This document shows, piece by piece, positions 12,524-23,601 of a DNA stretch of 55,332 bases. Both the position numbers and the translations under genes were made by a program. The stretch spans positions 1-55,332 of the forward strand of contig JAHBMJ010000150.1 in NCBI GenBank assembly GCA_018398765.1, written 5' to 3'. The stretch is from Chromera velia. Its lineage: Eukaryota > Sar > Chromeraceae. Position 1 is the stretch's first letter. Every line of letters begins with the position of its first letter. The notes under the pieces were generated by a model. The model was not told the origin of the DNA, did no database searches, and saw nothing but the letters and a program-made list of their open reading frames with translations.

Positions 12524-14098
12524 CTAGCAACTTAAATCATTGCTTCTGAAGGTTGGTTCGGGACCTGCGGACTCTAAAGCAATGCGAAGGTATAAAGCAG
12601 CGCTTTTCAAAGAAGATCGACATTTAATATCATACCGCCATTTGCGAAGCTCAGATAGCCTTGAAGGACGAGCCTTCAGAGAATCTGGGTAAGGGGCCCT
12701 GGAGAAGTCAGCATAAAATCCCATCACCCCACTATAAAGGTCAGACTTGCTCAGCCCGATTTGCGCAAAGTCTGCAGCATTAAACAGAAAAAAGTAACCA
12801 GACTTCCATTCCGTGCTTTCCCCCTCTTCTGCACGAGGGGGTCCCACCAGGAAAATGTCGAAGTCAGTGCTATGATACGGTTCTCCTTGACCACACCGCA
12901 ATCGATAGCTGTTTACGTGGGCAATCGGGCCAAAGAGACTCGCGTCTCTCCAATACGAAGTCTTGAGTTGGATTCTGAGCACCTTGAAGTCTTGGCAAGA
13001 AGGGAGTCGCGCAATGATGTCGTAGGGAGCCGACGCGTCTTCAGCTTGATCTATTTTGAGCCCGGCCTCGTCAAAAAGGGGCTGGAACGATTTGAGAGTC
13101 TTCCTTTCTACCCACTTTTCTCTCGAGATCTGACGCTCGAGCTCCTGAAAAGTCCACAGACGGACGCCATTTGCCGCTTTTCCTCCTGCGGCGGCAGCTT
13201 CTTCAAAAATCCGAAGAAGCCAATCCCCGAGAAATGTGCCCCGTATGTCGCTCCGATCAAGACTGCAACGAGATTCTTTCGTGTCGTACTTCTGGCCTCC
13301 CAATGTGATAGACACGTTCCCGCTGTTCGTACCGATGTGGGATCCTGAGAAGGCCCACACTCTTGGGTCGTTCATGGGCTGTGGGTCAACGGGTAGGGAT
13401 TTCGTCAAGAGAGCAGCAGGCTGAGCGCTCGTTTCCTGTCTCTCAAGAGAGACGCACAAAACAACGATGCCTGTGTACTCTTCTTTCGAGATGCGGAAAC
13501 GCCATTTTGGCTTGTTGACAGCGTCTCGACGAGTTCTCGACTTAAATTGCACAGCCAGCCACCAATTTTCCGTCGAGCCGACTGGTCGAAGCGCCATGTC
13601 GGCCTTGGCAGAGTCTGGCAAAGGAACTACCGGCTCTTCGAGGCCCCGAAAACCCTCTGAAGGTTTGATCGCCACCCGAACAAGCTGCTTTGCAGAGAAC
13701 TCTACTTCAAGCCTGTCTCTGGCGCTCATGTTCCAACCTTTCTGTGATCCACGGACGCTTCCAAGCTTGTCAGTGCCCTGGACATATTGCTGGCTTTCTG
13801 TCAATTCGAGGCTCGATGACATGGACCGTCTGGTCCCACTGTCGACACAGACAAGCTTGGGAGACACCTGCGAAGGTCTACACCAACATGACACAGCGAC
13901 TCTTTGAAAGCCATTGAGTGCTCTTGGAAGATAGCAAGAGTTTCGGCCTGTCCAGCTTTCTACGCCAGCTCCTGCTTTCCGGACAACCCCACTATTCCCG
14001 AAGCTTTGACAAGCGGCAAAGGGTAAAATGCCCCGGAACCGACGACTTCCAGCCAACATGGAGAATCCCCGAAGAGGAAAGAACCTGGCTGGCACCAT
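12524..14098 (-). CDS. Protein with two tandem PD-(D/E)XK (QxK-type) nuclease-like modules
   Basis: A single uninterrupted 524-codon reading frame with ATG at 14098. Residues 1-90 are basic and Ser/Arg-rich, possibly an organelle presequence. Two modules follow with the same pattern. Module 1 has KADMAL, then AVQFKS (Asp168, Gln184, Lys186), then an aromatic hairpin FRISKEEYTGIVVLCVSL and VWAFSG. Module 2 has PYDIIARL, then RIQLKTS (Asp360, Gln377, Lys379), then YHSTDFDIFLVGPP and GYFFLFNAADF. D-x15/16-QxK followed by a strand-turn-strand is the active-site layout of I-Ssp6803I-type and related PD-(D/Q)XK nucleases. The repeated spacing suggests internal duplication. Homing-enzyme, repair, restriction-like and mobile-element origins all remain possible. 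A TGAGACG box lies 15 bp upstream (14113). It abuts the LINE 3' end and has no introns, unlike its neighbours. Confidence 0.6.
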   Translation of the reverse strand: MVPARFFPLRGFSMLAGSRRFRGILPFAACQSFGNSGVVRKAGAGVESWTGRNSCYLPRALNGFQRVAVSCWCRPSQVSPKLVCVDSGTRRSMSSSLELTESQQYVQGTDKLGSVRGSQKGWNMSARDRLEVEFSAKQLVRVAIKPSEGFRGLEEPVVPLPDSAKADMALRPVGSTENWWLAVQFKSRTRRDAVNKPKWRFRISKEEYTGIVVLCVSLERQETSAQPAALLTKSLPVDPQPMNDPRVWAFSGSHIGTNSGNVSITLGGQKYDTKESRCSLDRSDIRGTFLGDWLLRIFEEAAAAGGKAANGVRLWTFQELERQISREKWVERKTLKSFQPLFDEAGLKIDQAEDASAPYDIIARLPSCQDFKVLRIQLKTSYWRDASLFGPIAHVNSYRLRCGQGEPYHSTDFDIFLVGPPRAEEGESTEWKSGYFFLFNAADFAQIGLSKSDLYSGVMGFYADFSRAPYPDSLKARPSRLSELRKWRYDIKCRSSLKSAALYLRIALESAGPEPTFRSNDLSC

Positions 14099-16195
14099 GG
14101 TGTGAATGAAAGTGAGACGGGAATTCGATCAGCATATCCTCACGTGGCGGTCCCTTTTACGCGATCAACCAGGACTGCTAAATGGACGTCTGGAGGTGTC
14201 TTCATAGTTCCAATAAACTATTTTCTATAACATGAGCGAATCGAACTCCGTCTACACACATGTCTCCAGTGACGGAGTCCAGAAACTCTCAGGATTGACA
14301 TGGATATTATTAATAATTTAATAGGATCGACTTTATATGACGATCGACGAGGATTATATTAACACGAGAGTGGGCGCGCAGTGCGCGCTGACGTTGTCGT
14401 GGTGGGTACTCCCGTTGTCGAGTCCGGCGTCGAAAGAAGGACACACACAAAAGTTCTTCTGTTTCGAGGCGTCGTAAGCGGATACCCTGGACATTAATTT
14501 GTGGCCATTTGTATGCTTTGACTTTCTTTTTCTTTTCTGCAGGCCTTCATACAGGACCTGGGCCGGCCCCGACCGATGAGCGTGCGCCGTGGAGGGGGGG
14601 GGGACACCGCCGCCGCCGCCGCCTGGCGCCCTCTGCGTACGTGGATGCAGAGATTGTACGCATGCACTCATTCATGCATTGTTCATCTGCATGCTCGTTT
14701 TTTTTCACGCTCCATACGGACTGACTGACTGACTATGTCTAACTACGGTACCTGGACTTCTGTCAATCGACGCAACACTCTGGTAGTGAGAAAGTGTGCG
14801 TGGGAGATAAGTAGAAAAGCTGTTAGAAAACAAAGCAACGAGTAAACGGATAGGTAGCAACAGCATGTGTTGTTTGTTCTTGCTTGGCTAGGGAGACGCC
14901 CCCACCTCATGCTCAGGCGGGATGGTCAGTGAAAGGGGGAGATGGTTTTAGATTGGTCTCCCACGCCTAGGCACGCATAGAATGGCCACAAATTAATGTC
15001 CAGGGTATGCGGATGCCTTTTCACGCTCCTCTTTTACAACACTATATACAACATCATTACTCAGAGAGACGGGAAACCCGCCAAGCATTCACTCAACAAT
15101 TGCCATGCAGTAAGCAGATTGAGTTGTATAACTCAAGTAAAGTAAAGTGAACTTGAGTTTTGAAGGAAAATGATGTTTAAAAAACTTTAGAGTAATTGTG
15201 GGGGCCGGCTTATATATAAAGAAATTTTTATGTGTTCCTTATAGTTGGGCTGGAATAACAACTATGTGCGTACAATTAACTCACTGCTTGGTTATACGCT
15301 AGTAAGATTTGAACATGATTTGGTCCCAAAATATAAATTCCTGTACAGGGAGTGCCTACGAAGTAATCTCAGACGCGAGTATAGTACGTATAGTAAGATA
15401 TCACGATATTCCCGGCCGGACATGGCCGGACCATGCAGGAGCGGAGCGGCGGCACACATGGTTGAGGCCAACTTGGCCCGGGCCAACCCCGGCCAGCAGG
15501 GCTGGGGAAAGAATTTAAATGTACGAAACAGAAGGAAAAGATTCACGAAAATTGTGTGCAAACACTACAAAAAATCGTTAACTATAAATTTTATTCCTTA
15601 AAAAAAAATAAATTTACCCCGTATATAAAATTATGTAAAATACTATAGTATACTTTTAAAAATTCATACAATACGGTTTGGGATTATCTTACGGGAAGAA
15701 TCTACTCTATAATAAGTCTCCATCCCACATATAGTCAAAGTAAGTCAAAGTTAGTTCAAAATTTTTTCGATAAAGGTACGTTTATTCATACATTATTTGA
15801 TTAATTAAAATTTAAAACTATAAAATGAATCGACGATCGAGCAAATATGAAAGCAAATGCCTCCTTTAAATGCTCTTTGGAGAACTTAAACCAGAACTTA
15901 ATAGACTAGTACTTGTATTCATTGTGTGTACTATTCAATAAGTTTGGATGTCATATCAGACAACACATGTACTTAAAAATTAAAAAGACGTTCTTAAAAA
16001 CCGGGCTTTTCAAGACTGAACATTATTCTTATACCGATCAAATCTTTAGATCAGCATCTACGTGTTCTCACCCGAGACCCCAAAATAGCCCCCATATGCA
16101 AAAATTGCCCACCCAGCCTCGCCCTGGCTGTACGCGGCAACAGTACGCCAGCCGTTGTATTTATCTGCCCCTGAACCAGACCAGCACCCGTGTGG
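14099..16195. other. Intergenic region, largely AT-rich, with repeats
   Basis: Apart from the inverted-repeat pair listed separately, this holds a GC-rich island (about 14350-14650) and AT-rich sequence (15100-16060). ORFs here (for example 15245-15601) show no conserved motif, splice signals or coding bias that I would trust. Confidence 0.5.
14482..15008. repeat. 28-bp perfect inverted repeats flanking ~470 bp (possible MITE or foldback element)
   Basis: The left arm 14482-14509 and the right arm 14981-15008 are exact reverse complements over 28 bases. Their inner flanks are also partly similar (GTATGC against GCATAG). The interior has no recognisable transposase. No obvious target duplication flanks the arms, so the true ends may lie a little further in or out. 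Confidence 0.6.
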
Positions 16196-19100
16196 TCAGT
16201 CTTGTATGAATCTCACCGACTTATCAAATACGTTCTTGTAGTAGACCAACACAACTGCGTCTCTCTCTTTTTCCTGTCCACCCTCCTGCTCAATGTTCGG
16301 ATCTGCCCCCTCTTCTTCCGCAGCTCCGTTGGCATCCTTCGAAGACTTTCCACGGCCTTTCCCCTTCCCCCCTGCCTTTCCAGCCTGTCCCGCCCCTGCG
16401 CTACTGCTTGAATCTGCTGCCCCGACCTTCGCATCGAATCGCACCCTGAACTTTCCACTCTTCCCAAACGGACCCTCAATCACTCCCGAAGTGCCAGAGC
16501 GACGATGCACCACCTGCAGGAAGTTTAAAAAGATATTTCAGAATCGAAAGGATGGGCGGCCACCTGAAAGAAAGTATGGACGGTTCGACAAAAAATACAT
16601 TGGCATGCAGGGTGGCAACAAAATCCCCCATGGAAAAATGGATCCCAGTACCAGATGATCGATGCTACTCTGCATGTTGTATTCCTGTCTCACTGTACTC
16701 CTCAATGAAAGATGACATGGAATCTTCTTTCTTACGAGCGCTGCCCCTTTATCCGTCTGGCTCTGTGTCGACGTTCCTGGCGAGCCCGCCGGGTCAGAAA
16801 AAGAAAAGCGCTAATAGGAATTACTGGCCTTCAATCCCGCAAAGAGGGTGATGTCGGTCTCCTTCTTGAACATTCCCTTGCAGATCGCTGAGTATTCGTC
16901 GTTCTCCACGCGCTCCACAACGCCCACCCTCTCCTTCCTTTTCAAGACCCGCAGCAACTTCCCGAACTCCGCACACTTGTCCTTCTCCTTCTCGCCTGCG
17001 CTTCCCATCGGAAGGGGCCCGGAAAGCGTTTTGCCGAACAGAGCGAGACGGCACGAGGGGGAGTGGACGTCCGCGTCCAGCTTCGAGGCAATCAACAGGG
17101 AACCCTGGGGAACCTGTACAGACACATGCAGACACATGCAAGGACTTGTTTACTAGGTAGTAATATGCCTGCCTTCCATTCTTTATTCATTGACAATTTC
17201 ATTTTGGGACCGAATGACTCACGATGAAACCCACCCACTCCCCAAATCCCCAACACAAAGAGACAGACATGCGTGGACATGGAGGTACCTCCGCAGCGCT
17301 AAACACAAAAGGGAAACAGGCAAAACTAGGCCTCCCTCCATCAGATCATCAAGAGAGCCCTCGTAAGACTTCTGCTCATGCACAGATTTCGTTCTCTGCA
17401 TTTGACTCTTTCTTTCTACCTGAAGAGACACATACCTGCACTGGTCTCTCAAAGAGGATGACTGCAAACGCGAAAGGGTTAGAGGACTCTCCCGTCTGCT
17501 TATCGGAATGAGACCCGGCTCCATTCGATGTTGCCCCTCCCGTTGCTGTCTGTTGACTCTGCTGAGGGGAAAGCAACTCCTCCAACCAATCAAAGTTCCG
17601 GTTCGACTGCTGAGGCTTCCCCCGACCCTTTTCGTTCCCTGACGCCTCCCCTTCGTCCCCCAGAGGAAAGGAGGATGGCCACCGGGACGCCTCCCGAGAC
17701 ACGAGACCCCCCAACGCCAGAGAACATGCATGAGACGGGACTGCAGAGCTGCCCTCCGAGGTAGCGGTATCCCCCGTTTCGCTCCCTTTCTTTCCTTCTC
17801 CGTTGAGCTCCCTACTCTCTTTTCCTCCTCCCTTCGAGTGCGGCACAAAAAAGATGAAGGACGCCATTGTGGTTGTGTGTCCGATAGTCACGTGGAACTT
17901 CTGCTTGCTCAAAACCTGCGGAATGATTCACAGAGCAGCGCAGACACAGCAGGAAGAGATGCACCAGAAGAGGAAAACGTTTGGGGAAGACGGGGTCTCA
18001 GCCAGGGGAAATGAACACAACAAAGCGAGGCATCAGAACAGAGGAAAGATTTTCATCTTATTTTTGAGCGGAAGATGTGCAGGATTGCTCTTTGTGGAGA
18101 GGGTGCCTGCGTCCTTGCCAACAAATAATGAAAAACTCTAAGCAGCTCCAGAGAGCCGAGAGGCCCCATGGGAGTTTGACCTCATCCGCATTGATCAGGG
18201 GCCCCTGAAGATCCATCCAACTTTTCATGGAGAGCAAGCAGACTGACTGACAGGGTGTTTGAAGTAATGGATTTTCTGGACAGCGGCAACCACAGCCCTC
18301 GCAGGGGCGGGTGCGGACGCGGGAGATACAAGCACTCCCCTTTCCTGCAAGACGACAGAGGGAAAGGAAGAGAAGACGGAATTCACGTGTCCGTCTCTTC
18401 TTCTTTGGAAAAGGATCCACCAGAGATTGAGGCAAACAAATTGAAGACATGAGGAGTCAACCTTGAAGCTGTCTTTCTACGACGCCTTCAAAAGAATGTT
18501 TGACGCAACCACACGAAGAGACGGAGACACAAGCGGAGCGTCTCACTCCTCGGAAATCCTGAGAAGAGAAGAGAAGAGAAGAGAGGGAAAAGGTGCGCTG
18601 TATCTTTCCGCTTGTACCAGGACCTTCTTAATCCTCTCCTTTCTTTGACACCTCCTTCCAAACAGACAGACAGACAAACCAGCTTGGAAGCATCCATCTG
18701 AGGGACGTTGATTGCGCACCTGCACTCACACCAACACCGACACCGAAACACGGACACGCACTCAATGAAACTATACTTGGCTAGTGGGAGAGGGGTACGG
18801 TTCTTCAGTGCCCGACAGAGAGAGACAAACTAAGAACACAACAGAGAGGGATCCGTTCCTGTTCGAACGACCCGCTCCCCTCATGGATTGCAAACAAAAC
18901 GGTGCTTCTGAATGAGTACCTACTACCATTTTTTTTTCAACCCAGAGACCTTCAAACAGGTGGCCTGTTGTCATTTGAGCCTCCTTTGAGCCTGTTGTCA
19001 TACTTTTCAGGTACGAGAGAAGCAGTACAATTAATCCGACCGATCGATACAAATCATTAGAAAAAGGGCCCACTCACCTATCGCCTTGAATGGCCTCGTT

Positions 19101-19361
19101 TACGTTCCTTTTGAACATCTGCGGACCGGCAGACAGATAGACAGACAGGCAGACAGACATGTATGTAAACACACCCGCACTAACAAACACACGCACGCAC
19201 GCAGATAGAAAGAGAGGGACGGAGTAGGAGAGATGGTCCAAAAAAGAGAGGGACCTCATTCTACGTGGTGGATTCTGAAGATCCATCCGCCTTTCCCTTC
19301 AAAATTGAAGCTCTGTTCTCTCTTGACTATCTCTCTGTCTCTCAGCTCCTCCTCCTCCTCC

Positions 19362-19441
<80 letters not shown>

Positions 19442-20969
19442 GAGAGAGAGAGACAGAGGCAGGAAGGCCATACAATCGCCTTCTCAAACAAGCTCCGAGA
19501 AAGCTTTCATGATGCTTACCTGGATCGTCCGTACCTTCCCTCCGCCCCCCGCCCCTCCGAGGGCAGACTCAACGGAGGCCCCCACCTGAAGGGACCCACT
19601 TACGACTGTCCCCGTGACAATCGTTCCCTTTCCCTTCAGAGAGAAAGCGTGATCAAAGGCGAACCAGAGAGGACCTGTTCTGTCTCGGGAAGGAATCCTC
19701 ACCCTCTCTGCAAGGACACGCTTCAGGTCTCCAATCCCAATCCCATCAACATCAGGTTGACCAGACGGAGCAGAAGGTTCGTTTCCCTCCTTGTCCGCCC
19801 CTTCAGAATTTGCCCCCCCTTCTTGAGTCTGACTAGATCCTGCGGTTGCTGTTGCTGCCGTTCCGGCTGCTTCCCCCCCCGATGAAGACGGTGAGGCCGC
19901 CACGGGGATGAAGGGAACGTCGGAGCCGAAATTCGTTTTTGCAAAGACCTTTTGGAGTCTGGAGATCAGAGTGTCGATCTGCACGCACGCACGCAGGCAG
20001 GCACTCGGAGATACAGGGAAGGAGCAGCGAGCAGGATCAAGAGAGGTGGTGATTCAGATTCATGGAGAAGAGAATGACGAGAAATACCATGGATGTGCGT
20101 GAAAAGGGAGGAGTAAAAGAGAGAGCACCACAACGGTCGAAAGGAATCTCGATGAGTCATTACGGAAATTACGACGGTCTGAGTATTTCTCTTTTCTTTC
20201 CTCGTCTGACTCGATAAAGACATTCAGGCAGGCAGGTTGCTCGGTCTCTGACCTTTTTCTGTCGTGTCTCTTTTGGAAAGAGGTCGATCTTGTTCAGCAC
20301 CACAAAGATCTGAGGAGCGAGAATCTCAGCAAGCACCAAACATTCTGCAGAAACAGAAAAGAACGCAAACACGAAAATCATGCCCCCAAAAGGACATCGC
20401 ATCCACTCGTTGTGATGTCGTCCTCACCTTTTCTCTTCATCTTACTTGCTCTCACACTTGTCACACCGTCGCTCTCTAGGGGCACACAGAGACAGGAGAC
20501 GCCCCCTATCGACCGTCTTCTTCGGGGGGTGGAGAGAGCAGCGTACAACAAAGAGGCACGCAGAAAAGTCATAAAACACAGCCGCTTGTTCCTCTACAGA
20601 CGGACCTGCAGTCTGGGTCTGGATTCCTTTTGTTGCGTCCACCACCAGAAGCACCGCATCGATAATCTGGGCCCCCCCGATGACCGTCTTCATCAGAGAC
20701 GCGTGGCCCGGACAGTCCACCAGGCAGATCTGCAGCCGCCCCACAGGCTCTCCGGACGGAGCCAGTTTCTCTGGCGGGGTGTCCAAAGCGAAAGCAGTGA
20801 ACCCAAGGTCGAGAGTGATCCCTCTCTCCTGCGACTGCGGGTGTTTGTCGAGAGACGCCGTGGAGGTCACCTGACTCAAAGCTCGGACAAGGCTCGTCTT
20901 CCCGCTGTCGATGTGGCCGAGCACTCCCACGTTCACATTTCTCATGGGCTTATCCTCTCCCTCTGACAT
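16196..20969 (-). CDS. EEFSEC: Selenocysteine-specific elongation factor (9 exons)
   Basis: Exons, in minus-strand order: 20606..20969, 20253..20344, 19520..19978, 19078..19118, 18680..18719, 18252..18344, 17436..17915, 16829..17113 and 16196..16513 give 723 codons plus stop with every phase matched. The N-terminus reads NVNVGVLGHIDSGKT (G1 loop ~18-25), then QERGITLDLGF, DCPGH (G3) and NKIDLF (G4), all diagnostic of eEFSec. Domain 4 closes with SGVIEGPFGKSGKFRVRF and VVLVYYKNVFD, matching animal eEFSec ends. The factor delivers Sec-tRNA(Sec) to ribosomes at UGA codons with SECIS-bound SBP2. It is about 130 residues longer than the human protein because of Ser/Gly/Glu-rich insertions (domain 1-2 linker, exon 7, C-terminus). 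The last intron has a GC donor (AAG|GCCAGT). The start is chosen by family alignment; an upstream ATG at 21101 is less likely. Confidence 0.95.
19362..19453. repeat. EEFSEC: (CA)n-(GA)n microsatellite in an eEFSec intron
   Basis: About 80 bp of CA dinucleotides, with a single G interruption, followed by GA units. It lies between exon 4 (19078-19118) and exon 3 (19520-19978). Confidence 0.95.
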
Positions 20970-21100
20970 AGCGTGTACCACGATGCTTTGAAGGAAGCAG
21001 ATTTTCGGCTGCGATCGATATTGAGCGAGAAGGGTACGGAAGAGACGGCGAGGATAGAAGGAGACGCCTCTGCTTTTGCCGTCTCCAAAATACGCACCCA
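20970..21100 (-). promoter_or_regulatory. EEFSEC: Proximal promoter of eEFSec with three GAGACG boxes
   Basis: Within about 120 bp upstream of the ATG lie AGAGACG (21041-21047), GGAGACG (21060-21066) and CGTCTCC (21080-21086). The clustering in both orientations matches how WGAGACG elements occur in Toxoplasma promoters. The function here is inferred. Confidence 0.4.
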
Positions 21101-22456
21101 AAGAGCAAGAGAGGCGCCCACGAACAGCAGCTATTCAGATCAACTGTTTGTGATTGAAGACTCTTTTCCCCAATCTGCCTGTATCGATCAAGCAGCATGC
21201 AACTTAGTCTGTCCAGACTCTCGGGGGCCAGTGACGGCATTAATACAGCTATAGTTCTTACAGAGAAAGCCGAGAGGGCCGGGACCCCTACAGATCCTCT
21301 ATAGGGAGAGAATGCGGCGACGCCACGCTGCATGGCGACGCATGCATGGCCGGCGTAGATGATGGCGACGCCATGGCTGGCATGGCACCACCACCACCGT
21401 CGCCATGGCGATGCCAAGACGCGCGGATCAGCTGCCTCTCTCTTTTGTTCGGGCAATCAACCTTGTTGCCGTCGAATTCAAGGCCCAGCTTCACGTCAGT
21501 CCCTCCTTCCTTTGGTTTCCGTTGATCCTCACAGAGGCTTATACTGTTGATCTTCCAAGGAGTAATTTTGTGGGGTCAACCGTTACATACCGTCAATCCA
21601 TAACCGAAATAAGATCGGGCAAGTCGATCATTCCATATCTCTATATACGTAAAAACTGGTATGCAAATATTGTGTTACAGAAATTAACTAGTGTGTAAAT
21701 AAGTACCTAATAAGAAATTTATCTTAAGATCCAGAAAAGGGAATATATTCTTATAATTCAGCATATTAATTCTGTAAAAGTAACATTTTTGAAGATGAAA
21801 CATCATCATCAATCAATCACATTAATTCATATTAATTCAAGGTAGAATGATAATATAGAATTCAAGTGATACAGACTATTGCTTACACTAAATAATATAC
21901 TATAAGATATATCTGATTGATTGATAGCTTGATTGATCTCATATTTAACAATAATTGATATACTAATGAGTTATATCACTCAGTCTATATAATATAATAT
22001 AAAAATATACATTAAAAACACTCTTATAGCTAGTCTTATAGCAATCCTAGCATGAATAACTGATGATACCTCAGGAGATCAGGGGTTCCCTTCACGGCCT
22101 TTGTCAGACAGACAGTCTACAAATGAATAAGACAGACCCACTCAACAAGGAGTGAGCATGGTCAAATCCGAGTGCAGCTGCTGTTTTATGCTTAATGAGG
22201 GAACAGGCTTATGCCTTCTTAAATAGACTTTTGCCCTCAAGTCGGACCTGAAATATTACATTACGTTTTACGCTATATTTATTACTTTACTTACTTAATT
22301 GTGGTTAATTTATGCTGCATACATCATGATCCCCTCTCTCCAATTAATCAGCCAAACAAAAAAGAAAAACATAAAGTACATGCTCCAGGTTTCATGGATG
22401 ATACTTCAAATCCGATTTTTTTTATTTATCAAGTGTTATTGATGGGTTAATACAAC
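21101..22456. other. Intergenic: GC-rich palindromic patch, then an AT-rich island
   Basis: 21300-21430 is GC-rich and full of GCGACGCCATGG and GCCATGGCG words in both orientations, so it can fold. From about 21690 to 22456 the sequence is very AT-rich, with CATCATCATCAATCAATC and TATAAT-like runs and no coding signal. Confidence 0.5.
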
Positions 22457-22759
22457 TTAATTAATAACATAGTAATTAAGTTTTTTTAATTTATCATAAC
22501 CAATATCACAGTGGTACTGAAAGTTTCCATCTGCTTCAAACTTGGCCCCGCAAAAGCGGCAAGTGAGCCGGCCACTGTTGTCATAGGGAGGCAGAGTAAA
22601 AAGAATTGTAGGGGGGTTATTGCCCAACAGTCTGGCCACCTTCTCTTTGAAGGTCTCTACGCCTCCCCCCTCCCCTTCACACTCTCTATCTTCAGAGTCC
22701 TCCTCTACCCGCTCCTCCGCCTCCTCGCCTACCCCAAACACCAAGTCAAACACAGCTCC
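22457..22759 (-). CDS. C-terminal exon with a CxxC...HC zinc-finger-like motif
   Basis: The reading frame is open from a clean acceptor (TTCTGCATGCAG|GGAGCTG, exon start 22759) to a stop at 22457. It encodes about 100 residues. An acidic Glu/Gly-rich stretch is followed by LTCRFCGAKFEADGNF and YHCDIGY, in which two Cys, one His and a further Cys could bind zinc (C2HC-like). Upstream exons were not identified: candidates near 23020-23115 do not join convincingly. I do not recognise the protein, and it could be the end of a gene whose rest has decayed. Confidence 0.4.
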   Translation of the reverse strand, partial: GAVFDLVFGVGEEAEERVEEDSEDRECEGEGGGVETFKEKVARLLGNNPPTILFTLPPYDNSGRLTCRFCGAKFEADGNFQYHCDIGYDKLKKLNYYVIN

Positions 22760-23337
22760 CTGCATGCAGAAAACAACAAAGCACAGTGCAAAGATCGAAT
22801 GGTATCTATCAAATCAGAGAGTGATCACAAAGCGAGGAGAATTGGACCTCAATTGACCACGCCTTTCGCTCTACTACAGGCCTTCTCCCGTCTGTAGGTG
22901 CCAAAGAAATTAGAAAAACTATTACATAGAAGAGAGTTTAAGACAAAATGAAGAAAAAGTTTAACACGACTTGTAACTCCATCCGATTCGCTGACCAAAG
23001 TTCTTTAGAAGAATGAAGGTTCCTCAGAATCTGATTCCCCCCTCCGATCCAGACCGCGGCATCGGGGTAAGGAACGCACGCAAGGCCTCAGAAGCATCTG
23101 CAGGAAGGAAGACAAGGAAAAACGACAAGAGGGAAGACAGAAAGAGACCGGAAAGAGAAAGGAAAAATGAAACTGAAAGGCAAAAACGCATTTTAAACGT
23201 ATAGCAAAAAAGAAGTGGCTGTGTCTGTCTGTCTGTCTGTCTATCTATCTGTCCGTCCATCTGTCTGTCTGTTTATCTGTCTGTTTGTCTGTCTCTCTTT
23301 TCAGGGAGAGAGACGAAATCTATACTTACTCTGACAG

Positions 23338-23374
<37 letters not shown>

Positions 23375-23601
23375 GTCTGTCTGTTTTTGGTTCATTGCAG
23401 TCTCTTATCCGTTTCATTCCGTTTCTCTTTTATTGTGCCTGAGCCTCTCCCATCTCTCTTGTTTGTCTTCAAGAACGCACCTTTGAAGGGAAGACAGAGA
23501 CCCGACGACTGGGGGTGACCATCACGCTCTTGAAAAGGCTGCTGTGTCCCTTTCTGGTTTGGTTCCACTTTTTCATCCTCCAGTAAGGACTAAAGAGTAG
23601 C
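22760..23601. other. Region between the zinc-finger exon and the decayed coiled-coil gene
   Basis: Contains a (TCTG)n tract and short open stretches with possible splice signals, but no exon I can place with confidence. Confidence 0.4.
23219..23390. repeat. (CTGT)n microsatellite, two blocks
   Basis: CTGT/CTAT units at 23219-23297 and 23339-23390, separated by about 40 bp of unique sequence. Confidence 0.9.

Noticed and set aside
15245..15601. 118-codon plus-strand ORF
   Set aside because: Low-complexity composition in AT-rich repeat DNA, with no splice signals or recognisable domain.
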